From Ascidiaceihabitans sp029251465 (GTDB taxonomy: Bacteria > Pseudomonadota > Alphaproteobacteria > Rhodobacterales > Rhodobacteraceae): DNA of 64,000 nt. A program made the position numbers and the translations under genes. Below the pieces are notes generated by a model. That model was not told the DNA's origin. It did not search any database and saw nothing but the letters and a program-made list of their open reading frames with translations. Location: positions 310,001 through 374,000 of the forward strand of contig NZ_CP170633.1 of the NCBI RefSeq assembly GCF_042932805.1. Direction: 5' to 3'. Positions 18,039-27,464 of this stretch are shown in pieces; within the stretch, counting starts at the first letter, position 1; every line of letters starts with the position of its first letter.

Positions 18039-18530
18039 TCAATCCAATTTTGCAAATGGCTTAGGGTAGATCAACGTACCGGTCGGCGCATCAGCATCAT
18101 TTCCGACGATCATCGTGTGGCCAATCGGGTACGGCGTGGTCAGTTTTCTGGCTTGGGCCAATGAAAACCCTGCGCGTTCGTAAAACGGCACGGCCCCCAA
18201 AACCACAACGGTTTGACTGCTCAGTTTGGCCCATTCGCACAACATTCCCATCATTCGCAAACCATAGTTGCGCCCTTGGACATCTGGCGCGATGGCCACC
18301 GGTGCGAGGCACAGCCATCCATTTGGGCCGACCATTTTTGACAGCGCATAGTACCCGACGATCCGCTCGCCCATTGGCAGTACAGTTTCGCCTGCGATGT
18401 CACCGGATTTGCGCAGCGCGTGGACAAGGTTAGCTTCGTCGTTCGTATCGAACGCGATTTTTAACAACGCATCGACGGCGTCTTCTTCGCCTTTGCGCAT
18501 CTCGCGGGCATGATCGGGAAACTGAAGCAT
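18039..18530 (-). CDS. GNAT family N-acetyltransferase
   Basis: A 163-residue acetyltransferase. The acetyl-CoA-binding motif A reads LAPVAIAPDVQGRNYGLRMM (residues about 75-94), and a later VLGAVPFYERAGF matches motif B with its Tyr. The overall form resembles YhbS-type predicted acetyltransferases. The substrate is unknown. It follows rpiB by 30 nt on the same strand and probably shares its transcript. Confidence 0.85.
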   Translation of the reverse strand: MLQFPDHAREMRKGEEDAVDALLKIAFDTNDEANLVHALRKSGDIAGETVLPMGERIVGYYALSKMVGPNGWLCLAPVAIAPDVQGRNYGLRMMGMLCEWAKLSSQTVVVLGAVPFYERAGFSLAQARKLTTPYPIGHTMIVGNDADAPTGTLIYPKPFAKLD

Positions 18531-18560
18531 GTGTAATCCAAGCTGTTGGTTTAGAGCGCG

Positions 18561-19010
18561 TTACGACTCAATTGCTTTGATCATATCGACCCGTGTGGCA
18601 TGACGGCCACCTTCGAATTCTGCGCTCAAAAATGCATCCACGATATCCAGCGCTAGGCCCAAGCCAATCACTCGTGCCCCAAGCGAGAGCATATTGGCAT
18701 CGTTGTGCTCGCGGATCATGCGGGCTGAAAATGTATCAGAGCACACACCACAGCGGATGCCCTTTACTTTGTTCGCAGCCATCATAATGCCTTGCCCAGT
18801 TCCGCACAGGATGATCCCAAGCTGACATTCGCCAGAGGCCACACGCCGTGCTGCGGCTTCACCGTGTTTGGGATAGTGTGTGCTTTCGGGTGTTGTTGGT
18901 CCGATGTCGATCACCTCCCAACCTTGCGCTGCAATGTGATCGGCAATCGTTTGGCGCATTGGAATATCGGCGTGATCGCTGGACAGAACGAGGCGGGGTT
19001 TGGCGGTCAT
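18561..19010 (-). CDS. rpiB: Ribose-5-phosphate isomerase B
   Basis: RpiB interconverts ribose 5-phosphate and ribulose 5-phosphate. At 149 residues it has SSDHAD at 10-15 and the active-site CGTGQGIMMAANK with Cys69 and Thr71, plus REHNDANMLSLGAR. It lies downstream of groEL but is separated from it by a terminator and about 190 nt. Confidence 0.95.
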   Translation of the reverse strand: MTAKPRLVLSSDHADIPMRQTIADHIAAQGWEVIDIGPTTPESTHYPKHGEAAARRVASGECQLGIILCGTGQGIMMAANKVKGIRCGVCSDTFSARMIREHNDANMLSLGARVIGLGLALDIVDAFLSAEFEGGRHATRVDMIKAIES

Positions 19011-19130
19011 GGTAAAGTGTTCCTGTGTGCTAAAGGCAGTCTAGCTTTTGGGAATGGACCTAAATGACCCGTTTCAGCATGTACATTAAAAATCGTCTTG
19101 TTGTTGGATGTGGACATCTATGGCAAACGA

Positions 19131-19157
19131 AAAAGGGCCGCCCGAAGGCAGCCCTTT
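19131..19157 (-). terminator. Rho-independent terminator after groEL
   Basis: On the minus strand AAAGGGCTGCC and GGCGGCCCTTT form an 11-bp stem (one wobble) with the stable loop TTCG, followed by a T run. It lies about 47 nt after the groEL stop and ends the groES-groEL operon before rpiB. Confidence 0.92.
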
Positions 19158-19203
19158 GCGATAATTTTGACGTAGAAGTCTTTCGCAAAAGCGAAAAGGC
19201 TTC

Positions 19204-20844
<1,641 letters not shown>

Positions 20845-20920
20845 TTATATTCTCCTTAAGAGTATTCAGAAATTGGGAAAGGCGCGCCGCAGCGCACCCA
20901 GTATCAAGCAGCGCGGTCGC

Positions 20921-21208
20921 TTACTCGATGATGCCCATGATGTCGGATTCTTTCATCATCAACAGCTCTTCGCCGTCGACGGTGACTTCTGTACCGGACC
21001 ATTTGCCAAACAAGATTGTATCGCCAGCTTTTACAGCCATGTCGATCAATTCGCCGCTGTCTTTACGTGCGCCTTCGCCCGTGGCAACAACTTCGCCTTC
21101 GCTTGGTTTCTCTTTTGCGCTTTCTGGGATGTACAACCCACCAGCAGTTTTTTCATCGCTTTCCGTGCGGCGAACCAGCACGCGGTCATGAAGCGGTTTT
21201 AATGCCAT
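20921..21208 (-). CDS. groES: Co-chaperonin GroES (Hsp10)
   Basis: The 95-residue cap of the GroEL chamber. It has the MALKPLHDRVLVRR start, the mobile loop with TAGGLYIPESAKEKPSEG, and ends MMKESDIMGIIE. A strong ribosome-binding site (AAGGAG) precedes the ATG. It is the first gene of the operon, with CIRCE and a sigma70-like promoter in the 55-117 bp upstream. Confidence 0.99.
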   Translation of the reverse strand: MALKPLHDRVLVRRTESDEKTAGGLYIPESAKEKPSEGEVVATGEGARKDSGELIDMAVKAGDTILFGKWSGTEVTVDGEELLMMKESDIMGIIE

Positions 21209-21262
21209 CTTTGCAGCTCCTTAAGGCTCAAAGTTTCCGATATGATCCCGTTGGTGGGATCG

Positions 21263-21289
21263 TTAGCACTCAAGATCATCGAGTGCTAA
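21263..21289 (-). promoter_or_regulatory. CIRCE operator (HrcA-binding site)
   Basis: A perfect TTAGCACTC-N9-GAGTGCTAA inverted repeat, the exact CIRCE consensus. It lies 55 bp before the groES start and immediately downstream of the -10 box. HrcA bound there would block groES-groEL until heat stress. hrcA itself is not in this window. Confidence 0.97.
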
Positions 21290-21296
21290 CGACGCT

Positions 21297-21325
21297 TAGC
21301 TAGGCAGTGACCGACGCAGAGTCAA
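21297..21325 (-). promoter_or_regulatory. sigma70-type promoter of groES-groEL
   Basis: On the minus strand TTGACT (21325-21320) and TAGCTA (21302-21297) are separated by exactly 17 bp, next to the CIRCE element. The start of transcription would fall at the edge of or inside the operator. I saw no clear sigma32-type promoter here. Confidence 0.7.
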
Positions 21326-21472
21326 CAGTTGGAAAATCAAAAACCGGTCCAATCGAGGCTGGGCCTTTGATTGCTCGTATTAACCCCGGTGGGAACACGT
21401 CTCACGAAAAGGTTTGATGCAGATCCGTAAGGTGGTCCTTGGCCCACCACGCGTTTGCGCCTAAAGGAGCGT

Positions 21473-22309
21473 ATGCGTTTAATCCTGCTCACCATCCTGA
21501 CCATGTTGGCCTTTGCCTCGAACTCCGTCCTGAACCGGTTGGGCGTTGGGGGGGGGCACATTGATGCCGCCAGTTTTGCAGCTGTGCGGATGCTGGCAGG
21601 GGCGGTTGCGCTGTCCGTGATCCTGATGGCGCGTGGTGGCGCGTTTCCCTTGCTCGAACGATCAAGGATTATCGGAACGCTTAGCCTCGCCGCTTACATG
21701 ATCGGGTTTTCGCTGGCGTATGTTTCGCTGGACGCCGGGCTGGGCGCGCTGATCCTGTTCGGCGTGGTTCAGGTCTCGATGTTCGTGTGGGGTGCCGTCA
21801 CTGGCACGCGTCCAACACTGCGCCAGATCTGTGGGGCAAGCATAGCATTTGGCGGTCTCGCCGTCGCCCTTTGGCCGTCCGAGGGCCGCTCAACAGACCC
21901 GATGGGGGCCGCGCTGATGGTCGTCGCAGGTCTTGGCTGGGCTGCATACACTTTGGCAGGGCGCGGGGCCAAAGCGCCACTTCCCGCAACCGCCGCCAAC
22001 TTTATCCTCGCCACACCTTTGATGTTGTTGCCACTGATTGGCCAGGAATTGAACTTGTCCGCATACGGCACTGTTTTGGCGGTCGTCGCAGGTGCTGTAA
22101 CCTCTGGCCTTGGCTACGCGCTGTGGTATTCTGTTTTGCCGCACATGCAGGCCAGCACCGCCGCAGTTGTGCAGCTAAGCGTACCGATCATTGCGATTGC
22201 AGCCGGTGCGCTTTTGCTTGGTGAAACTGTAACCGTGGTCATTGGCCTCGCGGCACTTTTGGTCGTGGGCGGCATCGCTTTGGCTGTCACCTCTAGGCCT
22301 GCGCAGTGA
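21473..22309 (+). CDS. EamA/DMT-family transporter
   Basis: A 278-residue inner-membrane protein with about ten hydrophobic helices arranged as two EamA repeats (residues about 5-130 and 145-275). The second repeat ends LSVPIIAIAAGALLLGETVT, a typical motif. Members export or import small metabolites, and the substrate cannot be told. The ATG at 21473 follows AAGGAG, so the upstream TTG is rejected. It is divergent from groES. Confidence 0.9.
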   Translation: MRLILLTILTMLAFASNSVLNRLGVGGGHIDAASFAAVRMLAGAVALSVILMARGGAFPLLERSRIIGTLSLAAYMIGFSLAYVSLDAGLGALILFGVVQVSMFVWGAVTGTRPTLRQICGASIAFGGLAVALWPSEGRSTDPMGAALMVVAGLGWAAYTLAGRGAKAPLPATAANFILATPLMLLPLIGQELNLSAYGTVLAVVAGAVTSGLGYALWYSVLPHMQASTAAVVQLSVPIIAIAAGALLLGETVTVVIGLAALLVVGGIALAVTSRPAQ

Positions 22310-22376
22310 TTGTCGTTACGGCACTTGGGCTTTGCACCCATTCCAACGCACACCCCAAGCCCCTATTTGTAAGACC

Positions 22377-23159
22377 ATGAAACAGATCCTCGCCCTCATC
22401 CCGTTGCTTTTTGCCTCGGCCGCCGCTGCTGCCCCTGATCCCAAAGGTTGCGCCATTTTGCTGCACGGATTGGCACGCACCGAAGCGTCGTTTGCATTGA
22501 TGGAAACCGCGCTCGAGGGGCAGGGGTACTTTGTTGTGCGTCCGGGCTATGCCTCAACCAAACAAGACATCCCGACACTTGCTGCGTCAACCTTGCCCGA
22601 CGCCGTTGCCGCGTGCCCCCAAGGCCCTGTGCACTTTGTGACCCATTCGATGGGCGGCATCCTTGTGCGCGATTGGCTGACCACGAACCGCCCTGCGACT
22701 CTTGGGCGTGTCGTCATGCTGGCCCCGCCAAATCAAGGCAGCGAAGTCGTCGACCGCTTTGGCGATCTGTACCTTTTCGGCCTGTTCAACGGGCCGGCGG
22801 GTGTACAGCTTGGCACAGACGACCAAGGCTTGCCGCGCGAGTTGCCCCGCGTCGACTACCCCGTTGGCGTCATCGCGGGCAATCAATCGCTGAACCCGTA
22901 TTTTTCGTCGCTTTTGCCTGGCGCTGATGATGGCAAAGTGTCTGTTCAATCGACGTCAGTCGCCGGCATGACCGACCACATCGTTTTGCCCGTCACACAT
23001 ACGTTCATGATGAACAATCCGCGTGTGATCAGCGAAACGCTGTTGTTTCTGGAAACCGGCCGCTTTGATCCAACGCTCAGCTGGGGGGACGCGGTGCTTG
23101 AACATCTGGGGTGTGAAAACGGCAACTGCCTGTCTGGAGACCCCGATGCTAAACCTTGA
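22377..23159 (+). CDS. Secreted alpha/beta hydrolase (lipase/esterase-like)
   Basis: A 260-residue protein with a signal peptide (MKQILALIPLLFASAAAAAP) and an alpha/beta hydrolase fold. ILLHGLART (27-35) forms the oxyanion-hole region and VTHSMGGIL puts the nucleophile at Ser91. A later LPVTHTFMMNNP probably carries the catalytic His. It resembles triacylglycerol-lipase/PGAP1-like bacterial proteins and would act in the periplasm or outside. Its 3' end overlaps the PhnM-like gene by 14 nt. Confidence 0.82.
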   Translation: MKQILALIPLLFASAAAAAPDPKGCAILLHGLARTEASFALMETALEGQGYFVVRPGYASTKQDIPTLAASTLPDAVAACPQGPVHFVTHSMGGILVRDWLTTNRPATLGRVVMLAPPNQGSEVVDRFGDLYLFGLFNGPAGVQLGTDDQGLPRELPRVDYPVGVIAGNQSLNPYFSSLLPGADDGKVSVQSTSVAGMTDHIVLPVTHTFMMNNPRVISETLLFLETGRFDPTLSWGDAVLEHLGCENGNCLSGDPDAKP

Positions 23160-24285
23160 TTTCACCGGCGCTCAGGTGCTTGGGCCGGACGGTTTGGCCA
23201 AAACGACCCTGTCGATTGCCGACGGTTTGGTCGTGGATACGCGGGCTGGACGCGCGGTTGATCTGACAGGATACCGCATCTTGCCGGGCATTGTTGACCC
23301 GCATGGCGACGGGTTTGAGCGCCACCTTGCGCCGCGTCGCGGTGCCATGAAACAAATGACCGAAGGGTTGGTCGCAGCCGAAGCGGAACTGGCCGCCAAC
23401 GGCATCACCACGGGTGTCCTCGCGCAATTTGTCAGCTGGGAAGGCGGGCTGCGTGGCATGGATTTTGCCGATCAAGTCCTAAGCGCCATTCGCGATTCCC
23501 GTGGTTCGGTTGTGACGGATTTGCGCGCGCAGTTGCGGTTCGAAACCCATCTGCTGGATGACTACGCGGATCTGCCCGCCAAAATTGCCCGCTGGGGTGT
23601 GGACTACATCGTGTTTAACGATCACTTGCCGCACGCGCGTTTGGCCGAAGGGCGCAAGCCGCCACGTCTGGTGGGCCAAGCGCTCAAGGCGCAGCGCAAT
23701 CCGGATGTGCATTTTCAAATGCTGCTGGACATGCATGCGCGCACAAACGACGTGCCGGCGGCGTTGGATACACTGTGTGCAGAGTTGACGGTCATGGGTT
23801 TGCAAATGGGCAGCCACGACGAAAGTGCCGCTGCACACCGCGCAATCTGGCGCGCACGGGGCGTAACGGTGTCGGAATTCCCCGAAACGCTGGAGGCCGC
23901 AGAAGCGGCAAAAGACGCAGGCGATTGTGTGGTTTTGGGCGCGCCAAACGTGGTGCGAGGCGGATCTCACAAAGGCAACGCCAGCGCGCTGGAACTGATC
24001 GCCATGGGCTACTGCGACGCGATCGCATCCGACTATCACTACCCCAGCCCACGTCGGGCTGCGCTGATGTTGGCTGCGTCAGGCGTGCTGGACTTTGGCG
24101 CTGCGTGGGGTTTGGTATCGGCAGGGCCCGCCCGCGTGCTCGGCCTGAACGATCGCGGCGTGCTTGATGCAGGCTACCGCGCTGATCTGGTGATATTGGA
24201 CGCAAAAGACCGTGTGGCTGCCACGGTTTGTGCAGGTAAAATTAGCTACATGTCAGGCGATATCGCTGCGCGGTTTGTGGCTTAG
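23146..24285 (+). CDS. phnM: PhnM-like alpha-D-ribose 1-methylphosphonate 5-triphosphate diphosphatase
   Basis: A 379-residue amidohydrolase-superfamily protein of the PhnM family, which cleaves the triphosphate intermediate in C-P lyase phosphonate breakdown. DPHGDGFERH (51-60) holds the metal-binding HxD, and FNDHLPHARL, MGSHDES and ASDYHYPSP are further metal-site and family motifs. The start at 23146 follows GGAGA and lies inside the upstream hydrolase gene. No phnG-L, phnN or transporter gene is nearby, so this is an orphan copy whose partners must lie elsewhere or be absent. Confidence 0.85.
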   Translation: MLNLDFTGAQVLGPDGLAKTTLSIADGLVVDTRAGRAVDLTGYRILPGIVDPHGDGFERHLAPRRGAMKQMTEGLVAAEAELAANGITTGVLAQFVSWEGGLRGMDFADQVLSAIRDSRGSVVTDLRAQLRFETHLLDDYADLPAKIARWGVDYIVFNDHLPHARLAEGRKPPRLVGQALKAQRNPDVHFQMLLDMHARTNDVPAALDTLCAELTVMGLQMGSHDESAAAHRAIWRARGVTVSEFPETLEAAEAAKDAGDCVVLGAPNVVRGGSHKGNASALELIAMGYCDAIASDYHYPSPRRAALMLAASGVLDFGAAWGLVSAGPARVLGLNDRGVLDAGYRADLVILDAKDRVAATVCAGKISYMSGDIAARFVA

Positions 24286-24683
24286 CCTTCGTGCGGGCTG
24301 CTTTGCACCAGATGATTGCCGAATGGATTGTCGATCACCATCAACCACCGTCCATCCGGTTGCTTGCGCAAAACGACGACGGAAAACCCGGTCTGTTCGA
24401 ATTCTGAGCCATCAGGCGCTTTGCCCGACATTTTCCAAGTGGAGGAGTGCAGGGCGATATCATCGGCCTGAATGATTTCGTGGTTGGTCACGGAAATCTG
24501 CGGGCTCATCCCGATAAATTGGCTAAAGGTATCCCGCAATGCAGACGTGCCTTTGGCGAGCATGCCGGGTTCACCGACCAGCGCGCCGTTTGGTTCAAAA
24601 GTGGCGAGGATCGCGTCCATGTCGCCTGCGGCAACGGCTGCATTGTTCGCGTCGATTGTCGCATTGATTTGATCATGTTCCAT
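24282..24683 (-). CDS. SnoaL/NTF2-like protein
   Basis: A 133-residue small cone-shaped domain of the nuclear-transport-factor-2-like superfamily (YybH/DUF4440 type). ANNAAVAAGDMDAILATFEP near 13-32 and GRWLMVIDNP near 112-121 are the usual start and end. Members include isomerases, hydratases and plain binding domains, so no reaction is assigned. Its stop shares bases with the PhnM stop (TTAG at 24282-24285). Confidence 0.75.
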   Translation of the reverse strand: MEHDQINATIDANNAAVAAGDMDAILATFEPNGALVGEPGMLAKGTSALRDTFSQFIGMSPQISVTNHEIIQADDIALHSSTWKMSGKAPDGSEFEQTGFSVVVLRKQPDGRWLMVIDNPFGNHLVQSSPHEG

Positions 24684-24795
24684 GTCGTTTTTCCCTTGAG
24701 ATTGTGTGCTTACAAGAGAAACCTAGCAGGGCATGCTGACAGAAACTGTCAGTAGCCAATTTGATGCGGGGCATAATTAGACAAGGGGTGCCTGT

Positions 24796-25863
24796 TTACC
24801 CGACCACCCGATTGACATGCCCCATCTTGCGACCAGCCTTGACCTCGGCCTTACCGTATAGATGCAGCGCGGTGTTCGGTTCACGGGCCAAGGCGTCGAC
24901 GCGGTCCATGTCATCGCCGATCAGGTTTTCCATCACCACATCGCTGTGCCGTTTGCCATCACCCAAAGGCCAGCCGACAACGGCACGGATGTGTTGTTCA
25001 AACTGATCCACGGCGCAACCATTCTGCGTCCAGTGACCAGAATTATGCACGCGCGGGGCGATTTCGTTCACGATCAGGCCTGCGGGTGTGACAAACAGTT
25101 CGACCCCCAAAACGCCCACATAATTGAGCCGGTTGAGAATGTTCGCTGCCATCAAAATTGCATCGGTGCGTTGGGATGCGGACAGTTTAGCAGGGATCGT
25201 GGTGGTGTGCAGGATGCCGTTGCGGTGCACGTTTTCGCCGGGATCAAAGCAGGCGACGTCGCCGTCCGGACTGCGCGCTGCAATCACGGACACCTCGTGG
25301 CTGAAATCGACAAACCCTTCGAGGATCGCGGGGGCACCTGCCATGTCCGCAAACGCTTTGTCCGCGTCTGCCACATCCATGATCCGTGCCTGACCTTTGC
25401 CGTCGTACCCAAAGCGGCGGGTTTTCAGGATCGACGGTGCGCCGATGGTTTCCATTGCATCCTTAAGGGCGGCCGCGTCGGGGATATCAGCGAAGGGCGC
25501 GACTTTTAGGCCAAGGTTTTGAAGGAATGCCTTTTCTGTCAATCGATCTTGGGAAATGCGCAATGCCTCGCGCCCCGGACGGATCGGGCGCAGGGTTTCT
25601 AGCAGATCAAGCGCGGTTGTTGGGATGTTTTCGAATTCATACGTGATGACGTCAACAGCGCTGGCAAAGGCGCGCAGTGCGGCCTCATCCTCGTAGGGTG
25701 CCGTGGTCACAGCATGCGCGACGTCAGCGGCAGGCGGGTTCGCGCCCGGCTCAAAGATGTGGGTTTTGAACCCCAAACGACTGGCCGCCACGGACAACAT
25801 GCGCCCCAGCTGGCCACCGCCCAAAATACCAATCGTCGCGCCGGTTTGCAGTTGCTCAGTCAT
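24796..25863 (-). CDS. purK: N5-carboxyaminoimidazole ribonucleotide synthase
   Basis: PurK joins bicarbonate to AIR with ATP in purine synthesis. It is a 355-residue ATP-grasp protein. IGILGGGQLGRMLS begins the N-terminal domain, and KTRRFGYDGKGQ is the ATP-binding loop. FVTPAGLIVNEIAPRVHNSG is the C-terminal family motif. The ATG at 25863 overlaps the purE stop by 8 nt, which rules out the 25-codon longer frame. PurE then rearranges the product. Confidence 0.96.
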   Translation of the reverse strand: MTEQLQTGATIGILGGGQLGRMLSVAASRLGFKTHIFEPGANPPAADVAHAVTTAPYEDEAALRAFASAVDVITYEFENIPTTALDLLETLRPIRPGREALRISQDRLTEKAFLQNLGLKVAPFADIPDAAALKDAMETIGAPSILKTRRFGYDGKGQARIMDVADADKAFADMAGAPAILEGFVDFSHEVSVIAARSPDGDVACFDPGENVHRNGILHTTTIPAKLSASQRTDAILMAANILNRLNYVGVLGVELFVTPAGLIVNEIAPRVHNSGHWTQNGCAVDQFEQHIRAVVGWPLGDGKRHSDVVMENLIGDDMDRVDALAREPNTALHLYGKAEVKAGRKMGHVNRVVG

Positions 25864-26350
25864 CGATTGGTTCTTCCGGAATTGAGGCTGACAGGTCGGC
25901 GCGCCATTGATCAAGGCGTTGGGCCAAAGCGGGATCATTCAATGCCAAAATGCCAGCGGCCATCAGGCCGGCATTTGCAGCACCAGCAGCCCCGATGGCC
26001 ATAGTCGCCACTGGAAATCCACGCGGCATTTGCAAGATGGAATACAGGGAATCAACGCCAGACAAAGCTTTGGTTTGAACAGGCACGCCGATAACGGGCA
26101 CACGAGTTTTTGACGCCATCATACCGGGCAGATGTGCAGCGCCACCGGCACCCGCGATGATCACTTGCAGCCCACGATCCACAGCAGTTTTGCCGTAATC
26201 CCACAACCGGTCAGGGGTGCGGTGGGCCGAGACGATCTTTTTCTCGTATGGAATGTCGAGCGCATCCAGCATCTGGGCGGCTTCCAGCATTGTGGGCCAA
26301 TCTGATTGACTGCCCATGATAATGCCGACGGGAGGCGTTTGATCTGTCAT
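25856..26350 (-). CDS. purE: N5-carboxyaminoimidazole ribonucleotide mutase
   Basis: PurE moves the carboxyl group of N5-CAIR to give CAIR. At 164 residues it has IIMGSQSDWPTM (about 9-20), SAHRTP, and AGGAAHLPGMMAS. The ATG at 26350 is chosen for the family length and because AAGGG lies about 10 nt before it. An ATG six codons upstream is possible. It forms a two-gene overlapping operon with purK. Confidence 0.95.
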   Translation of the reverse strand: MTDQTPPVGIIMGSQSDWPTMLEAAQMLDALDIPYEKKIVSAHRTPDRLWDYGKTAVDRGLQVIIAGAGGAAHLPGMMASKTRVPVIGVPVQTKALSGVDSLYSILQMPRGFPVATMAIGAAGAANAGLMAAGILALNDPALAQRLDQWRADLSASIPEEPIDD

Positions 26351-26431
26351 CGCGATTTGGCCCTTCATACGGAAGCGGGCACTATAGCCAGATGGGTTGC
26401 TCGTGCAATGGGGCGTTTTGTTGCGCCAATT

Positions 26432-26656
26432 TTAGGCAATAATATCCGGGGTCAGGCGATCTTCGACCATAGCGATCTTGTCCTTAAGCAGCAGTTTTTG
26501 CTTTTTCAATCGGCGGATCGTCAGTTGATCGGCAGTATTTTTTTCAATCAATGCAGCAATTGCCTCGTCCAGATCACGGTGTTCACGGCGAAACACTTCA
26601 AGTTCGACGCGCAAAACATCGTCTGTTTTCATGGAAATGTCCGATTGCGCATTCAT
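26432..26656 (-). CDS. YdcH family (DUF465) protein
   Basis: A 74-residue, mostly helical protein. The core LEVFRREHRDLDEAIAALIE and LKKQKLLLKDKIAMVEDRL match the DUF465/YdcH family, predicted short coiled-coil proteins of unknown role. A second start at codon 9 (MKTDD, 26632) is possible. It lies divergent to hsp20 and 81 nt upstream of purE on the same strand. Confidence 0.85.
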   Translation of the reverse strand: MNAQSDISMKTDDVLRVELEVFRREHRDLDEAIAALIEKNTADQLTIRRLKKQKLLLKDKIAMVEDRLTPDIIA

Positions 26657-26719
26657 TTGATGATTCTTACCAGTTGTTAGAGGTTTACATATAAGGAGTG
26701 GAGTGAATTGCGCCTAGCC

Positions 26720-26748
26720 CTTGTTCACAACATGGTTTCTACCCATAT
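26720..26748 (+). promoter_or_regulatory. Possible sigma32-type heat-shock promoter of hsp20
   Basis: CTTGTTC (26720-26726) and CCCATAT (26742-26748) are 15 bp apart. This resembles the RpoH pattern CTTGAA-N12-16-CCCATNT, with two mismatches in the -35. It lies 70 bp before the hsp20 start. The product's function supports the idea, but the match is imperfect. Confidence 0.4.
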
Positions 26749-26817
26749 GATTTCTAACGGTTGCCGCTGATGGGACCGAAGAATGAGATGTCGCTTGACC
26801 TAAAAAGGACGTGTCGC

Positions 26818-27231
26818 ATGACGAAAATGACGCTTGCCTCATACCCGCACATGCTGGGATTTGAGCAGTTGGAACGCCTGCTGGAACGTACGGCGAAATC
26901 TGGTAACGAAGGCTATCCGCCTTTCAACATTGAACAAACCTCTGATTTTTCCTATCGGATTACGCTGGCTGTTGCCGGTTTCGGTGATGACGATCTGACC
27001 ATAACTGTCGAAGATCGCCAATTGGTTATCCGTGGTCGGTTGGACGAAGACACCGAGGGCCGCGTGTTCTTGCATCGCGGGATCGCTGGGCGACAATTTC
27101 AACGCTCGTTCGTGTTGGCAGACGGGGTGGACGTTGGCGAAGCAATCATGGAGAACGGGCTATTGCACATCGATTTGACCCGCTCCAAACCCGAAACTGT
27201 CGTTCAAACCATCAACATAAAGAAAGGCTAA
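26818..27231 (+). CDS. Hsp20 / alpha-crystallin small heat-shock protein
   Basis: A 137-residue ATP-independent holdase. The alpha-crystallin domain spans about residues 35-125: PPFNIEQTSDFSYRITLAVAGF begins it, and ENGLLHIDLTRSKPE with the GLL motif ends it. The C-terminal INIKKG supplies the IXI-like tail. The start at 26818 lies 8 nt after AAGGA; a TTG 19 codons upstream is rejected. DUF1150 follows after 3 nt, a pairing conserved in alphaproteobacteria. Confidence 0.93.
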   Translation: MTKMTLASYPHMLGFEQLERLLERTAKSGNEGYPPFNIEQTSDFSYRITLAVAGFGDDDLTITVEDRQLVIRGRLDEDTEGRVFLHRGIAGRQFQRSFVLADGVDVGEAIMENGLLHIDLTRSKPETVVQTINIKKG

Positions 27232-27234
27232 GCC

Positions 27235-27459
27235 ATGAATACCGATTTTGATTTTTCAAGCGTCACAGGCGGAATGGTCTATGTGAAACCTGTTGAGGTT
27301 GCTGATCTACCGGCCGCAGTGCGCGAGCAGATCGAAGGCACTGAGCAGTTGTTTTCTGTGCACGATCCCGAAGGTCAGCAATTGGCCCTCGTTGCTGATC
27401 GGCGCTTGGCGTTTGATCTGGCGCGTCAGCACGACTACGCACCTCAGGCCGTGCACTGA
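27235..27459 (+). CDS. DUF1150 family protein
   Basis: A 74-residue protein: TGGMVYVKPVEVADLPAAVR then QLFSVHDPEGQQLALVADRRLAF. This is the DUF1150 family, which nearly always follows a small Hsp20 gene in alphaproteobacteria. The spacing is 3 nt, so the two are certainly cotranscribed and probably act together, though the function is unknown. Confidence 0.9.
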   Translation: MNTDFDFSSVTGGMVYVKPVEVADLPAAVREQIEGTEQLFSVHDPEGQQLALVADRRLAFDLARQHDYAPQAVH

Positions 27460-27464
27460 CCTAA

